Source: Haloarcula nitratireducens (GTDB taxonomy: Archaea > Halobacteriota > Halobacteria > Halobacteriales > Haloarculaceae). From it: a stretch of 36,053 nucleotides of DNA. The stretch is taken from contig NZ_RKLT01000028.1 in the NCBI RefSeq assembly GCF_019599505.1, forward strand, positions 1 to 36,053. Direction: 5' to 3'. Shown here one piece after another: positions 15,295 to 24,968 of the stretch. Positions within the stretch are counted from its first letter, which is position 1. Each line of letters starts with the position of its first letter. Made by a program: the position numbers and the translations under genes. Under the pieces are notes generated by a model. That model was not told where the DNA came from. It made no database searches and worked only from the letters and a program-made list of their open reading frames with translations.

Positions 15295-15870
15295 TCACAG
15301 GCGAACGGGTTTCCCACTGCTAGGTATTGAATCAGGTGCTGTTGCCATGACTACCGTCTGGCCACCACTGGGCGTCGTGATTCTGATAGTTGCTTTCTCA
15401 CCAGCGGTGAATTCTGTTGCAGAGTTCTCCGCCGAAACTAAATCGATGATGATGCGAACCCGATCACGATCTGTATTCAACGTTGTATCATCGCCAACGA
15501 CTACCTCAGTCGAAATCCCTTGTGTCCCGATTTGTGCATCGATTTCAGTATGTTGAGTTGTGTATGATAGTGCTGAGTTTGAAATATCAACGGTGTTGGC
15601 ATCTGGTGACTTTTTGACTGTAAGTCTGATTTCACTGATCGCAGAGCCATCACTTAGCCCTGATGTGTTCGTTACCACAAGCGTGTTCGTTACTTGCTGG
15701 GAACCGTCTGTACTCGTAGACTGGGTCTCTTCCTGGATAACCCATGCAGTGTTAATCAGGACACCAGTAGCAATTGCTGCTACCAGCACCATCGCAATAA
15801 AGACAGCGAGTGTCCCAATCCCGATCTGACCACGTTCTTCCAGCTTCTGGTTGGGTTTTTTCTTATTCAT
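15295..15870 (-). CDS. Archaellin-like (type IV pilin-like) surface filament protein
   Basis: The protein has 191 residues. The class III signal peptide is unmistakable: a basic start, then LEERG followed by the mature N-terminus QIGIGTLAVFIAMVLVAAIA. Prepilin peptidase PibD would cut after Gly14. The remainder is a beta-rich head domain with NTLVVTNTSGLSDGSAISEI and a C-terminal SGGQTVVMATAPDSI, as in archaellins. No fla/arl motor genes are nearby. It ends seven bases before the HNH-repeat start, so the two may be co-transcribed. An AT-rich ATTATATATT at about 15914-15923 may be its TATA box, implying a leader of about 20 bases. Function as a minor archaellin or a pseudopilin of the MoxR module is open. 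Confidence 0.88.
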   Translation of the reverse strand: MNKKKPNQKLEERGQIGIGTLAVFIAMVLVAAIATGVLINTAWVIQEETQSTSTDGSQQVTNTLVVTNTSGLSDGSAISEIRLTVKKSPDANTVDISNSALSYTTQHTEIDAQIGTQGISTEVVVGDDTTLNTDRDRVRIIIDLVSAENSATEFTAGEKATIRITTPSGGQTVVMATAPDSIPSSGKPVRL

Positions 15871-16064
15871 GATCTCTGGAGTGGCATTGGCTCTGGTTCA
15901 GATTTTGAGAATCCAATATATAATCTCGAGGGACTGATTATCAGGGCCGATAACATTTCGTGCGGAAGTTCCCCCATCCCTTAGGAAGATTTCCATCCTC
16001 TCAGGAATAGTGGAAGTCAAGCAGTGCTTTCAGAGAGATCAAAACCGGATTCTCGTGGATTCCC

Positions 16065-16922
16065 TCAAATTGCTTGCTGTCCCCATCGACAGGTCACCAG
16101 ATATGCCGAGCGCGCGTCCGTCCCTTCCGTGACCTCCACTGAGATCGGCTCATCAAGTCCAGTCGCGAGGCCAACAGCAAGCAGTGAGGCGACCGGATGG
16201 TCAAAGCGGTCAACAGGGCCGTACACAGAATCGTTGAGTCCGATAGTGAGACGCTGCCCGTCGGGGTCAATATCAGTAGTGACGGCACCAACGAGTTCGA
16301 ATTGCTCGACGAGTGCATCAGTGAGCTGTTGGGCGAGGTCAGTAGGTGTCTCTCCAAGACTCCCCGAACGGACGGCGTCGAAACTCTGGAATAATGGTTC
16401 GCCAGTCGGATCTAAGGCGAGCCCTCGTGCTCCGGACTCATCAGTGATGACGATTCGGTCGAGAGCGTCTCGGTCAGGAAGGGTGCCTCTCTGTTCGTGG
16501 GGGATGAACAATCGGACAGTGTCATGGGCAGGTCCTGGTGGGACATAGATCTGTTCGTCAGTAAGGCCGAGTTCGGCAACGAGAGCGGCTTCGTTGCCTG
16601 CCAGTGCGGTATAGACGTCACGGCCAACGTCCGCCGAGACGAACTGTTCGGGCGTAATGTAGTAGGTGAGCACACTGCCGAACAGTCCCACTGCACCGAG
16701 TGCGAGTAACACGTCTCGAGTATTCGGGATGAGTATTGCCCCAACTACAGCGAGAACACCGACTGCACCGAGCCCGAGTGCGGTTCGCTGGTACTGCGTC
16801 TGTTTTGCCCGCGTGTAAGACTCTCGAAGCTGCTGGTTTTCCTCGACAAGGAGTTCAAGTTGTGTCAACAACTCCTCGCGAGACTCGTCTATGTCGTCGT
16901 CAAGTCGACCATTCGTACTCAT
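16065..16922 (-). CDS. Membrane protein of the MoxR/DUF58 cluster (DUF7982-like)
   Basis: The protein has 285 residues. Residues 1-45 form an acidic, coiled-coil-like helix (REELLTQLELLVEENQQLRES). Two membrane helices follow (LGLGAVGVLAVVGAILIP and LLALGAVGLFGSVLTYYI). The C-terminal 190 residues are a soluble domain with EEQRG-type loops, IVITDESGARGLALDPTGEPLFQ and a final LLAVGLATGLDEPISVEV. I recognise it as a haloarchaeal family found beside DUF58 genes (I believe DUF7982), with no known activity. It is the last gene of the minus-strand DUF58 unit, separated by 111 bases from the preceding gene. Confidence 0.75.
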   Translation of the reverse strand: MSTNGRLDDDIDESREELLTQLELLVEENQQLRESYTRAKQTQYQRTALGLGAVGVLAVVGAILIPNTRDVLLALGAVGLFGSVLTYYITPEQFVSADVGRDVYTALAGNEAALVAELGLTDEQIYVPPGPAHDTVRLFIPHEQRGTLPDRDALDRIVITDESGARGLALDPTGEPLFQSFDAVRSGSLGETPTDLAQQLTDALVEQFELVGAVTTDIDPDGQRLTIGLNDSVYGPVDRFDHPVASLLAVGLATGLDEPISVEVTEGTDARSAYLVTCRWGQQAI

Positions 16923-17033
16923 GGGCGTCTCCAGCGTCTCGTCTTCGTACCGTGCCTGCTGGCCCCGGCCGGATTACTGTATCGCTTTTCTAGTGCATTG
17001 GCCCCCTTCCACACGGGAGTTGGTTTTTGCTTA

Positions 17034-17561
17034 CTACGTATCATCTGACGGCGAAAGATGACCAAGACTCAAGAGCAAGTATCGATGGAAGAGATACGAG
17101 ATCACAGCGAGCACAGTAAGGCTGCAGAGCATGGCAACAACGATGCCATTCGTTAGAGTAAGCGCCAAAGCGAACGTGCTCAGGGCAAGAACACTCCCGA
17201 CTAGGAGTGCCACTTCTCTAAGAGAGTGGTTGCTGCCGACATCCACGATTAGCAGTCCAAGGAGCCCAATCTCCGTAGGGAGCACTGTCAGTAGGTCGAT
17301 ATCAGCCGGAGTGAGTGCAATCAAAGCGAACTGACCAATGGCGACAGCAACGATTGGCGGGAATGCGATCCAGCTAACTGCAATGGCAAACCATGCTGCA
17401 ATCCCTAGCCTGCCGCTGAGTACCCAAAGGGGAGCGAGGATGGCAAGCAAGACGAGAGCACCGGCCCAGCCAAGCTCAGTACCCCACCGTCGGTGTTCTG
17501 ACATTGCATTTCGTCTCGCCGTTGAACGCTCCTGTCGATGTGTGCTCCAGTCTGGACTCAT
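17034..17561 (-). CDS. Multi-TM membrane protein of the DUF58 operon (DUF7519-like)
   Basis: The protein has 175 residues with about five hydrophobic segments (GWAGALVLLAILAPLWVL, IAAWFAIAVSWIAFPPIVAV, LLTVLPTEIGLLGLLIVDV, VALLVGSVLALSTFALAL, IVVAMLCSLTVLAVISYLF). The start ATG at 17561 overlaps the DUF58 stop (ATGA), so the two are translationally coupled. An internal Met at residue 20 would also give a plausible start. The family is restricted to haloarchaea as far as I can tell (I think DUF7519). It is likely a membrane scaffold for the DUF58 protein. Confidence 0.75.
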   Translation of the reverse strand: MSPDWSTHRQERSTARRNAMSEHRRWGTELGWAGALVLLAILAPLWVLSGRLGIAAWFAIAVSWIAFPPIVAVAIGQFALIALTPADIDLLTVLPTEIGLLGLLIVDVGSNHSLREVALLVGSVLALSTFALALTLTNGIVVAMLCSLTVLAVISYLFHRYLLLSLGHLSPSDDT

Positions 17562-18985
17562 CGTTGGGCCCGCCGCTGTTGTTTCCCAGTTGCCAACACA
17601 CGTGAAAGACGATCACGTGGACCGACCTCAAAGGCAGTGACATGGCCGAGTGCGGCAAGTTCACGCCGGAACTCCTCGAAGTCAGTATATTGTCGATACG
17701 CTTCCTCAACATCAGGTAGTGTCTCCGCTTCGTAAAGGACACTCGGCGTAAGAAAGACGACAACCTGACCAGCGTTTCTGCGTGCGACTTTCACTGCCTC
17801 GCGAAGCTCCGTTCGGTGTGTATCGTCGGTCACAATGATCGTTCGAACTGTGCCACTGAGATGTGTTGAAGCCGTCTGGACGGCAGCGAATAGCGGTTTC
17901 TCAGCGACACGCCGAACATAGGTCGTCGAGTTCTCGAAAAAGGGCCGCAGTCGCGTACTGAATGGGTCATCCATCGAAAGGTGGGTTGCGGTTCGTCGAG
18001 CGGCTGCTGGTTCGACGATGTCCCCCCTCTCGTTCGTCGCCGGGCCATCGGTTGGTCGTAACGTTCGCAGCGACTGTGCAATCGCTCGATACCGATCGTC
18101 ATTGGTGCTGGGATCAAATGTGTTTGTGAGACCGCCGTCGCCAACAGTGTAACAGCCAAACGGATCCGCAAGCCGCTGAGCGTTCTCGCTGATCGCCAAT
18201 GCGACCTGTCGAGCAAAATCTAGCTTTGTCTCCCCATCTTGGCCGTCACCCATCACCGCACGGTGGTCCACGAGAAGCATCGTTTCGAGGTCCGTTTCAG
18301 CCTCGAACTCTCGAATATGGGGCTCATTTAGGCGGGCAGTGGCCTTCCAGTCAATGCGCCGAATGTTGTCACCGGGCACATACTTCCGAACCTCAGCCGG
18401 GGAGAGGCCGCCACCCGTTTGCTTAGTTTCGTGTTCCCCGAAGCCACTGGCGACTCTGTTTCCACCTTCGCCGATATGAATCTCTTGCGGCGTCCGCGGT
18501 TCAACGGTCACTGTGGGTGCATTCCCTACAGTGGTGGTCTGTTCGAAGAGGCCCAAGTCGTCTGTCATCCCGATCGTGGGCATTGTAAATTCGAATTCAC
18601 CAGCGACGGGCCACGTTACCTCGAACGTTACCTGTGCTGTCTGGTCAGTTCCAGCGAGCAGGCAAGACACACGGTCACCGTCAGCACCGGTCGGGGGTTC
18701 AGTTGCAGCCGTGAGCGAGAGACTACCCCGTTCATCTGTTTGGACACTGAGTGTCCCCAGTGTGGTTTCGTTGGCTGTCACTCGTGTTCTATCGACTTGC
18801 TGCGTGACTGTGAGCTCCGAGACGGTCGCCTTGACAGTACGGATGAACTGGTACTGCTGAACGAGGAGCCACGACGCGATACCAGCTGCACCGAGCAACG
18901 GCAGCGGGCGCTCCAGAATGACGGCCCATAGTGCCAGCGCTCCAATGAGGCTGACTGTTACCCAGTATCGACGCGTGACCCGCAT
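17558..18985 (-). CDS. DUF58 membrane protein, MoxR partner
   Basis: The protein has 475 residues. Two N-terminal membrane helices (VSLIGALALWAVIL and LLGAAGIASWLLVQQ) lead into a beta-rich extracytoplasmic or juxtamembrane region. The DUF58 signature follows at about residues 195-225: GLSPAEVRKYVPGDNIRRIDWKATARLNEPHIREFEAETD, then LLVDHRAVMGDGQDGETKLD. A VWA-like region follows (IIVTDDTHRTELREAVKVARR). DUF58 proteins are the usual partners of MoxR ATPases and are needed for cell-envelope functions where tested. The gene heads a minus-strand operon; MoxR itself is 2.7 kb away on the plus strand, which is unusual for a pair that is normally adjacent. Confidence 0.93.
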   Translation of the reverse strand: MRVTRRYWVTVSLIGALALWAVILERPLPLLGAAGIASWLLVQQYQFIRTVKATVSELTVTQQVDRTRVTANETTLGTLSVQTDERGSLSLTAATEPPTGADGDRVSCLLAGTDQTAQVTFEVTWPVAGEFEFTMPTIGMTDDLGLFEQTTTVGNAPTVTVEPRTPQEIHIGEGGNRVASGFGEHETKQTGGGLSPAEVRKYVPGDNIRRIDWKATARLNEPHIREFEAETDLETMLLVDHRAVMGDGQDGETKLDFARQVALAISENAQRLADPFGCYTVGDGGLTNTFDPSTNDDRYRAIAQSLRTLRPTDGPATNERGDIVEPAAARRTATHLSMDDPFSTRLRPFFENSTTYVRRVAEKPLFAAVQTASTHLSGTVRTIIVTDDTHRTELREAVKVARRNAGQVVVFLTPSVLYEAETLPDVEEAYRQYTDFEEFRRELAALGHVTAFEVGPRDRLSRVLATGKQQRRAQR

Positions 18986-19183
18986 CTGTCTGTGTGTCTC
19001 GAAGCGAGACAGTTAAGCTGTTGGTACAGTCCGGATACAGCGGCGTATTCTGACGTTATTTGGTGACATGACCCATTGCCGTTGGTAAGCCACTCCTGTC
19101 GGTTTTGAGGGGGTCAGTCAATCTGTGTTTTGAGTCCTTTCAGACACGGATAACGATAGGTTGAGCTTTCCTTATTGACGGTG

Positions 19184-19864
19184 ATGCGACAGCAAACTCG
19201 CCACGTCTTGATCGCAGTATTGTGCCTATGTCTGCTTGGACAGGTGTTCATCACGCCCGCTGTTGCCCGGACTGCACAGACTGAGACACATGCAAAGTGG
19301 CCCGGTAGTGCGATCTTTGTCGATAGTGGAAACGACTCCGATGGTGAGGGGGTATTTCAGCAAGGTGGAGACGCGATTCTCGATGCAGCAGGGTCTGCAG
19401 TTCGTGCAGCTGACAGTGTGACACGGCAGGTGACTGGCACCGAGCAAAGCACAGCCAACACATACGCTCGCGAGACGGCAGCTGCAATCGAAGACAACGA
19501 TGCAGCGCTACGGGAACTTGCTAACGAGGAGTTCGATGCCGATGGTTCCGATCAGGTCGTCCGGGTCACATTTACTGCTGAAAATGGCGATACTGCAACA
19601 CGCTATCTCATTGCCAACGCTAAGGACGGTCAGTGGGAAGATGGACCACGAGTGATCACATCAGAGAAGTTCGATGAAATGGATTCCTCGGTCGACCACT
19701 GGGTGACGCTTGATCCATATGCGTCTCGCCACATCAGTGACGATATCGAGCAGCTGGCGACCGCTTCTGAAGACGGGGATCGTCCGAGTAAGGCGATACT
19801 CAAGGTACGCTTGGCGGCGAGTTATGGGTCTGGCGTCGAATCCGACCTTCTCGACGACGAATGA
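19184..19864 (+). CDS. Secreted protein of the DUF4129 unit, unknown family
   Basis: The 226-residue protein starts at the ATG at 19184 (a TTG three codons upstream is less likely). The signal peptide is VLIAVLCLCLLGQVFITPAVA. The mature part is acidic: a helical region (ILDAAGSAVRAADSVTRQ ... YARETAAAIEDNDAALRELA) and a beta-rich half (VVRVTFTAENGDTATRYLIANAKDG). No catalytic motif is visible. It ends about 76 bases before the large DUF4129 protein on the same strand and is probably co-transcribed with it. The partnership suggests an extracellular accessory subunit. Confidence 0.72.
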   Translation: MRQQTRHVLIAVLCLCLLGQVFITPAVARTAQTETHAKWPGSAIFVDSGNDSDGEGVFQQGGDAILDAAGSAVRAADSVTRQVTGTEQSTANTYARETAAAIEDNDAALRELANEEFDADGSDQVVRVTFTAENGDTATRYLIANAKDGQWEDGPRVITSEKFDEMDSSVDHWVTLDPYASRHISDDIEQLATASEDGDRPSKAILKVRLAASYGSGVESDLLDDE

Positions 19865-19939
19865 GTATCCCTCGGTTGGCCTTGTTGCGTATCGTTCCCA
19901 ATACATGGCTTTTTAGCCTCCCACTGCCAGAGAGAGAAC

Positions 19940-22069
19940 GTGCGCTGGACGGAGTCTGGAACTGGCGTCGCTGTCGTGATCTTGCTGACAATCATGACAA
20001 TGGTATCAGGAGCGGCCACGCCCGGACTCGCAGCGACGCATACGTCGTCGGAGGCAGGGCCAATCGTAGCTCAACAGACGACATCAACTCCGACGAATAA
20101 CACAACCGTCCAGCACGAACGCCCCGATAACGTTTCACGGGTAGGCGATACACAGCGCGTGAGTGCGTGGCTTGAACGCCGATTAGCGGGTCGTCTCCAA
20201 GGGAGTGCTATCGAACTCTCCCAAGGCGAATACGAGCGCGCACGAGCGTTGCTTGGTGATGAGTACAATTCGCGGCTCGAGCAGTACGTCGACGTTGCCG
20301 GTGAGATAGAAGGGACCAGCAATGAGGAAACTGCCGAGACATTCCAAGAGACGCAGGACCAGCAGCGGACATACAGCGAGGCTGTACAGTCATATCGGGA
20401 GACATATCAGGACTATCAGCGCGCTCGCCGGCAAGGCAACACAACGGCAGCGCGGCAGTCTGGTCGTGAGCTAGAAGCCACTTCTGAGCAGGTCACACAG
20501 CTCAACGAGTCGCTGAACCGTAACTACGAGTCGATTGGGAACCGAACCGACGTAGATACTACTGGTGCACAGACCGCGATTTCGAATACGACACAGAACA
20601 TCACAGCCCAGCAAGCCGAAATCAGGGCCCAGCTATTCGTCGAGACTGAGCTGACTGTCGAAACCAACGGGTCGTCGGTGGCATTCAACGACCCCATGGC
20701 AATCAATGGCCAGGTGACGACAGCGAACGGGACTGCCGTCGCGAACCAACCGATCCGCGTGACTATCTTCGAGCAGCGCTACCAGACCACGACTGACGAA
20801 ACCGGCGCGTTCACGGTGACGTACCGGCCCACTACGTTGCCGGTGAACGCGACTAACGTAACCGTGCGATATCTCCCGACAACCGATTCCCCGTATCTCG
20901 GGAGTACGACAAATGTCTCTGTTGATGTCTCGCAGGTGACGCCATCGCTTGACGTTGCAGTTTCGCCATCACAGACTGCCTATCGTAATCGCGTCGATAC
21001 CACCGTGACGGCGACCGTCGATGGGCGTCCTGTCTCGAAGCTGCCGCTTCGAGCGATACTCGGCCAATCTACTGCCAACACGACGACCAATAGTTCTGGA
21101 CAGGCAACGCTCACACAGCGCGTCCCTGCGAACGTACCGACTGGCAATAGTACACTCCGTGTAACGCATAGCCGTGAGGATTTGGCTATCGGCCCAGCAG
21201 CGACGAGTGCTTCGCTCTCGATTACCCGGACCGAAACTGACCTGACCATCAACGCAGCATCAGACAATGGACGCGTTGATGTGCGAGGTCGCTTACAGAC
21301 TGTGAATGGCACTGGCGTCGACGGTCAGTCGGTGCGTATCGCCGTCGGAGAGTCCATTCAGACTGCCACCACAAATGACACTGGCTGGTATCAGCTGACA
21401 ATGGAGAATGTCTCCGCGACTGAGAGTGCGAATGTGTCGGCGGTTCCGGTGACTGCTCGATTCGATGGGACAGGCACGAATCTCGGCTCGAGTCGCGTTG
21501 AAACGACCGTCACGATTGCTGGTGGCAACGGGAGCGGCGTCTTTGATGTCGGCGGACTTGGTGGTGGTAGTGGGGTTGGTGTTCCTGGTCTCGGACCAGG
21601 TGGGAATGACCGTCTCGAGTTAGCATTGTTAGTAGGGGGCGGATTGCTCATGCTCGCCGGACTGGGGCTTTGGCTTCGAGGTGGTGAGAGCGATACTGAG
21701 ACAGGATCCACTGTTACGGAACAGCCGGCCGTAACTGCAAGTTCCGAGACTCCGTCTCTAGCACAGCAATGGCTTGCGCAGGCGCGTTCAGCACTTACAG
21801 AAAACGATTCGAAGGGTGCGATCGTTGCGGCGTACGCTGCCATTCGTGAGCAACTGCACCGGCGAACTGATATTCCTGATTCACTGACCCACCGCGAGTT
21901 CATCGCTGCCTGTGCGGAGCGATTCGACACCGTTGAGATGCAAGCTTTAGAGCCACTGGCCGATGCCTATGAGCGAGTAACATTCCAAGCAGCATCTGAG
22001 ACGAGCGCAGCAACAGAAGCCGTCGACGCGGCACGATCGATACTCACTGATGATGAGGATTCGTCGTAA
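19940..22069 (+). CDS. Large Ig-domain and DUF4129 membrane protein
   Basis: The 709-residue protein has a GTG start at 19940, needed to include the signal peptide (VAVVILLTIMTMVSGAATPGLA). An ATG at 19994 would cut into it. Residues about 60-215 form a Gln/Glu/Arg-rich helical region (YSEAVQSYRETYQDYQRARR). Three or so Ig-like beta domains follow at about 230-530, with many Asn-X-Ser/Thr sites (VTTANGTAVANQPIRVTIF, VTATVDGRPVSKLPLRAIL). A Gly-rich linker and a membrane helix at about 555-580 (LLVGGGLLMLAGLGLWLRG) lead to a cytoplasmic DUF4129 domain (EQLHRRTDIPDSLTHREF). In bacteria DUF4129 is the C-terminal domain of MoxR/DUF58-linked transglutaminase proteins; here no transglutaminase triad is seen. 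Confidence 0.88.
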   Translation: MRWTESGTGVAVVILLTIMTMVSGAATPGLAATHTSSEAGPIVAQQTTSTPTNNTTVQHERPDNVSRVGDTQRVSAWLERRLAGRLQGSAIELSQGEYERARALLGDEYNSRLEQYVDVAGEIEGTSNEETAETFQETQDQQRTYSEAVQSYRETYQDYQRARRQGNTTAARQSGRELEATSEQVTQLNESLNRNYESIGNRTDVDTTGAQTAISNTTQNITAQQAEIRAQLFVETELTVETNGSSVAFNDPMAINGQVTTANGTAVANQPIRVTIFEQRYQTTTDETGAFTVTYRPTTLPVNATNVTVRYLPTTDSPYLGSTTNVSVDVSQVTPSLDVAVSPSQTAYRNRVDTTVTATVDGRPVSKLPLRAILGQSTANTTTNSSGQATLTQRVPANVPTGNSTLRVTHSREDLAIGPAATSASLSITRTETDLTINAASDNGRVDVRGRLQTVNGTGVDGQSVRIAVGESIQTATTNDTGWYQLTMENVSATESANVSAVPVTARFDGTGTNLGSSRVETTVTIAGGNGSGVFDVGGLGGGSGVGVPGLGPGGNDRLELALLVGGGLLMLAGLGLWLRGGESDTETGSTVTEQPAVTASSETPSLAQQWLAQARSALTENDSKGAIVAAYAAIREQLHRRTDIPDSLTHREFIAACAERFDTVEMQALEPLADAYERVTFQAASETSAATEAVDAARSILTDDEDSS

Positions 22070-22113
22070 CCGACCGCGACCTTTTTGGTTACTACTCAAC
22101 TCCTAGCCAGTAG

Positions 22114-23151
22114 ATGTCGCTTCGACGGGACCTCTGGTTACTTCTTCCTCACCCTCTCCGCCGGTTACCAGCCGATCTTGTGGCTGTCGTGGCGGTTATT
22201 GTCTTTGTTAATACCGTTGTATACCTGCCTGGGATTCGTGAGACGCCGATTCGGGCCGGACTCGGCCTCGCATTCGTTCTCTTTATTCCAGGCTACACGC
22301 TAATCGCAGCCCTATTTCCCGAAGCCAGTGTGTCACCACTCCTGACAGACGATCCGGCAACAGATGATTTCACAGAAAGTGATGATAACGATGTTGCGTC
22401 TGGTATCGATGGCATCGAGCGTGTTGCACTGTCCTTTGGATTGAGTATCGCCGTCGTGCCGCTCATCGGACTCGTCTTGAATTTCACGCCGTGGGGAATT
22501 CGGCTCGTGCCAATCATGGTCGCTGTGAGTGGCGTCTCACTTATCCTGACGGCTGTCGCTGCGTCCCGCCGATGGGCTGTCCCACCCGAAGACCGATTTC
22601 AGGTGCCATACCAAGAGTGGGCTGGAGCTGCCCGAGCGGAATTGTTTGAGCCCGCGACACGGACCGATACGATGCTGAACGTCGTATTGATCGGCAGTGT
22701 CTTATTGGCAACCGGCAGTGTTGGCTTTGCGATTACCAATCCAACGCAAGGTGAGTCGTTCTCTGAGTTTTACTTGCTGACGGAAAACGAGACTGGCGAG
22801 CTTGTGGCCGACGATTATCCAACCGAGCTCGAGCGAGGGCAGTCCCGGACTCTCACCGTTGGCATCGGCAATCACGAACACGAACGGGTCAACTATACTG
22901 TTGTTGCCGAACTGCAACAGGTGACCATCGTCAATAATTCAACGCGGGTGCAAGAAGCAAACGAATTACGTCGATTTCAGGCAGTGGTTGGCGATAACGA
23001 AACGTGGCACCGACAACACACGATTACGCCTCAGATGACCGGTGACCGCCTTCGATTGCAGTATCTCCTATACAAAGGTGAGCCAGCAACACCACTGAAT
23101 CGTTCTGCTGCGTATCGCGAGGTCCATCTCTGGGTAAACGTTACTGGATGA
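22114..23151 (+). CDS. DUF1616 membrane protein
   Basis: The protein has 345 residues. Four membrane helices in the N-terminal half (LVAVVAVIVFVNTVVYLPG, LGLAFVLFIPGYTLIAALFP, LSFGLSIAVVPLIGLVLNF, LVPIMVAVSGVSLILTAVAA) and a fifth at about 190 precede an extracellular domain (FYLLTENETGELVADDYP ... VGIGNHEHERVNYTVVAELQQV) with several Asn-glycosylation sites. This is the DUF1616 family, common in archaea and often linked to surface-glycoconjugate gene sets. It begins 44 bases after the DUF4129 gene, so it is the third gene of that operon. It likely works with it in envelope assembly. Confidence 0.9.
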   Translation: MSLRRDLWLLLPHPLRRLPADLVAVVAVIVFVNTVVYLPGIRETPIRAGLGLAFVLFIPGYTLIAALFPEASVSPLLTDDPATDDFTESDDNDVASGIDGIERVALSFGLSIAVVPLIGLVLNFTPWGIRLVPIMVAVSGVSLILTAVAASRRWAVPPEDRFQVPYQEWAGAARAELFEPATRTDTMLNVVLIGSVLLATGSVGFAITNPTQGESFSEFYLLTENETGELVADDYPTELERGQSRTLTVGIGNHEHERVNYTVVAELQQVTIVNNSTRVQEANELRRFQAVVGDNETWHRQHTITPQMTGDRLRLQYLLYKGEPATPLNRSAAYREVHLWVNVTG

Positions 23152-23375
23152 GCTACCTACCGCTAACGCGGTGGAATTGAGCGTCGTGTTCCACTGGCAT
23201 CTTCCTACACTGCGAATCGTCAATATTCCGGCTATCGCCGATCACAGGGAAATCGCAAAGCCGAATAGAACATTTCTCATCGAAAATCGTTAGCCCTTGA
23301 GCAACTTCTTCTCCGAGACTTTCCCAGGCCAAAATATGTTTATATAAAAGATAGATTTACCGTTCTGTCCACAGG

Positions 23376-23383
23376 TTTATATT
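23376..23383 (+). promoter_or_regulatory. TATA-like box for the AI-2E family permease
   Basis: TTTATATT lies 23-30 bases upstream of the ATG at 23406, consistent with leaderless transcription. Confidence 0.55.
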
Positions 23384-23405
23384 TCAAGTGCTGATATATC
23401 CAGCT

Positions 23406-24506
23406 ATGGACGAGAAGCGATTCGTTGTCGCCCTGTTTGGTCTCCTTGTAGCTGCTATCCTTGGTGTACTTGCATACCAATTTATCGCCCCACTCACCCT
23501 CTCGATCTTTCTCTATTATTCGACTCGACGATACCATCACTTCTTACGCCGGTTTCGGCTCCCAGCACGAGTGCGTGCAGCCATTGTCATCGTCTCGCTC
23601 GCCTTGCCTCTCCTGTTGCTGGTGACTTACGCTGTGGTCCTGCTCATCGTCCAGTCTCAGCGATTCGTCGAACAGTATGCACTGATCGACGTCGCTGCCA
23701 CGCACATCAAGTGGCTCGGGGACATTGATTCAATTCCGGATCTAACCGTCCACGGGCTCTATGAGGCCTATCAATCCGGACAGTTCTCACCACTAATCGA
23801 ATTTCTCAGCACTCACGCGACGCTGCTTACATCAGTCGTCTCGAATCTCTTTCTCAATCTGTTCGTGACGACCATCGTCACGTACTATCTCCTTGTTGAT
23901 GGGCACCGCATCCGTGAATGGTTGGTGCGGTTCGACGATGGAGCGATTATTCGTGAATACCTTGAAGCCGCCGATGCGGAGTTAGAAGCCGTTCTATTTG
24001 GCAATCTCCTCAATGTCGTGGCCATCGCACTCATTGCAATCGCCGCGTTTTCGGGCTACAATGCGCTGGTTCCGGCTTCCGTTCACGTGCCATATCCGGC
24101 GTTGACTGGTGCACTAACCGGCATCGCAAGTCTCGTTCCGGTTGTCGGGATGAAAATCATCTATCTGCCGGTAACTGGGATTACCGCTCTTCCAGCGGTC
24201 CTTGACGGGCAGTCGTCGCTGCTCGTGTATATCGTCGGTCTGCTTCTCGTGGCGGTGATTGTAGTTGATACGATTCCGGATCTGGTCTTGCGGCCGCTGC
24301 TGAGTGGTGAACAAACACACGTCGGATTGTTGATGCTCGCCTATACGCTTGGCCCCGTGGTGCTGGGATTTTATGGGCTCTTTTTCGCACCCATATTGTT
24401 AGTCATCGGTCTTACATTCGCCAATATAGCATTGCCCCGTCTGCTTGGGGCAGACGACCCAGATGGACTCCATCAGGACCAGCTACGGCTCAACGACTTT
24501 CGGTAG
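23406..24506 (+). CDS. AI-2E family transporter (PF01594-type permease)
   Basis: The 366-residue protein starts at the ATG at 23406; six codons upstream would add nothing sensible. About eight membrane helices are visible, arranged as in AI-2E/UPF0118 permeases: two near the N-terminus (FVVALFGLLVAAILGVLAYQF, AIVIVSLALPLLLLVTYAVVLL), a soluble helical loop (VEQYALIDVAATHIKWLG), then a second set including LTGIASLVPVVGMKIIYLPV and VLGFYGLFFAPILLVIGLTF. Members export small molecules or act as Na+/H+ antiporters, so the substrate here is unknown. The stop codon ends just before the left end of an IS605 element, and the protein looks complete. Confidence 0.9.
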   Translation: MDEKRFVVALFGLLVAAILGVLAYQFIAPLTLSIFLYYSTRRYHHFLRRFRLPARVRAAIVIVSLALPLLLLVTYAVVLLIVQSQRFVEQYALIDVAATHIKWLGDIDSIPDLTVHGLYEAYQSGQFSPLIEFLSTHATLLTSVVSNLFLNLFVTTIVTYYLLVDGHRIREWLVRFDDGAIIREYLEAADAELEAVLFGNLLNVVAIALIAIAAFSGYNALVPASVHVPYPALTGALTGIASLVPVVGMKIIYLPVTGITALPAVLDGQSSLLVYIVGLLLVAVIVVDTIPDLVLRPLLSGEQTHVGLLMLAYTLGPVVLGFYGLFFAPILLVIGLTFANIALPRLLGADDPDGLHQDQLRLNDFR

Positions 24507-24521
24507 GCGATTACAGCGGTA

Positions 24522-24964
<443 letters not shown>

Positions 24965-24968
<4 letters not shown>

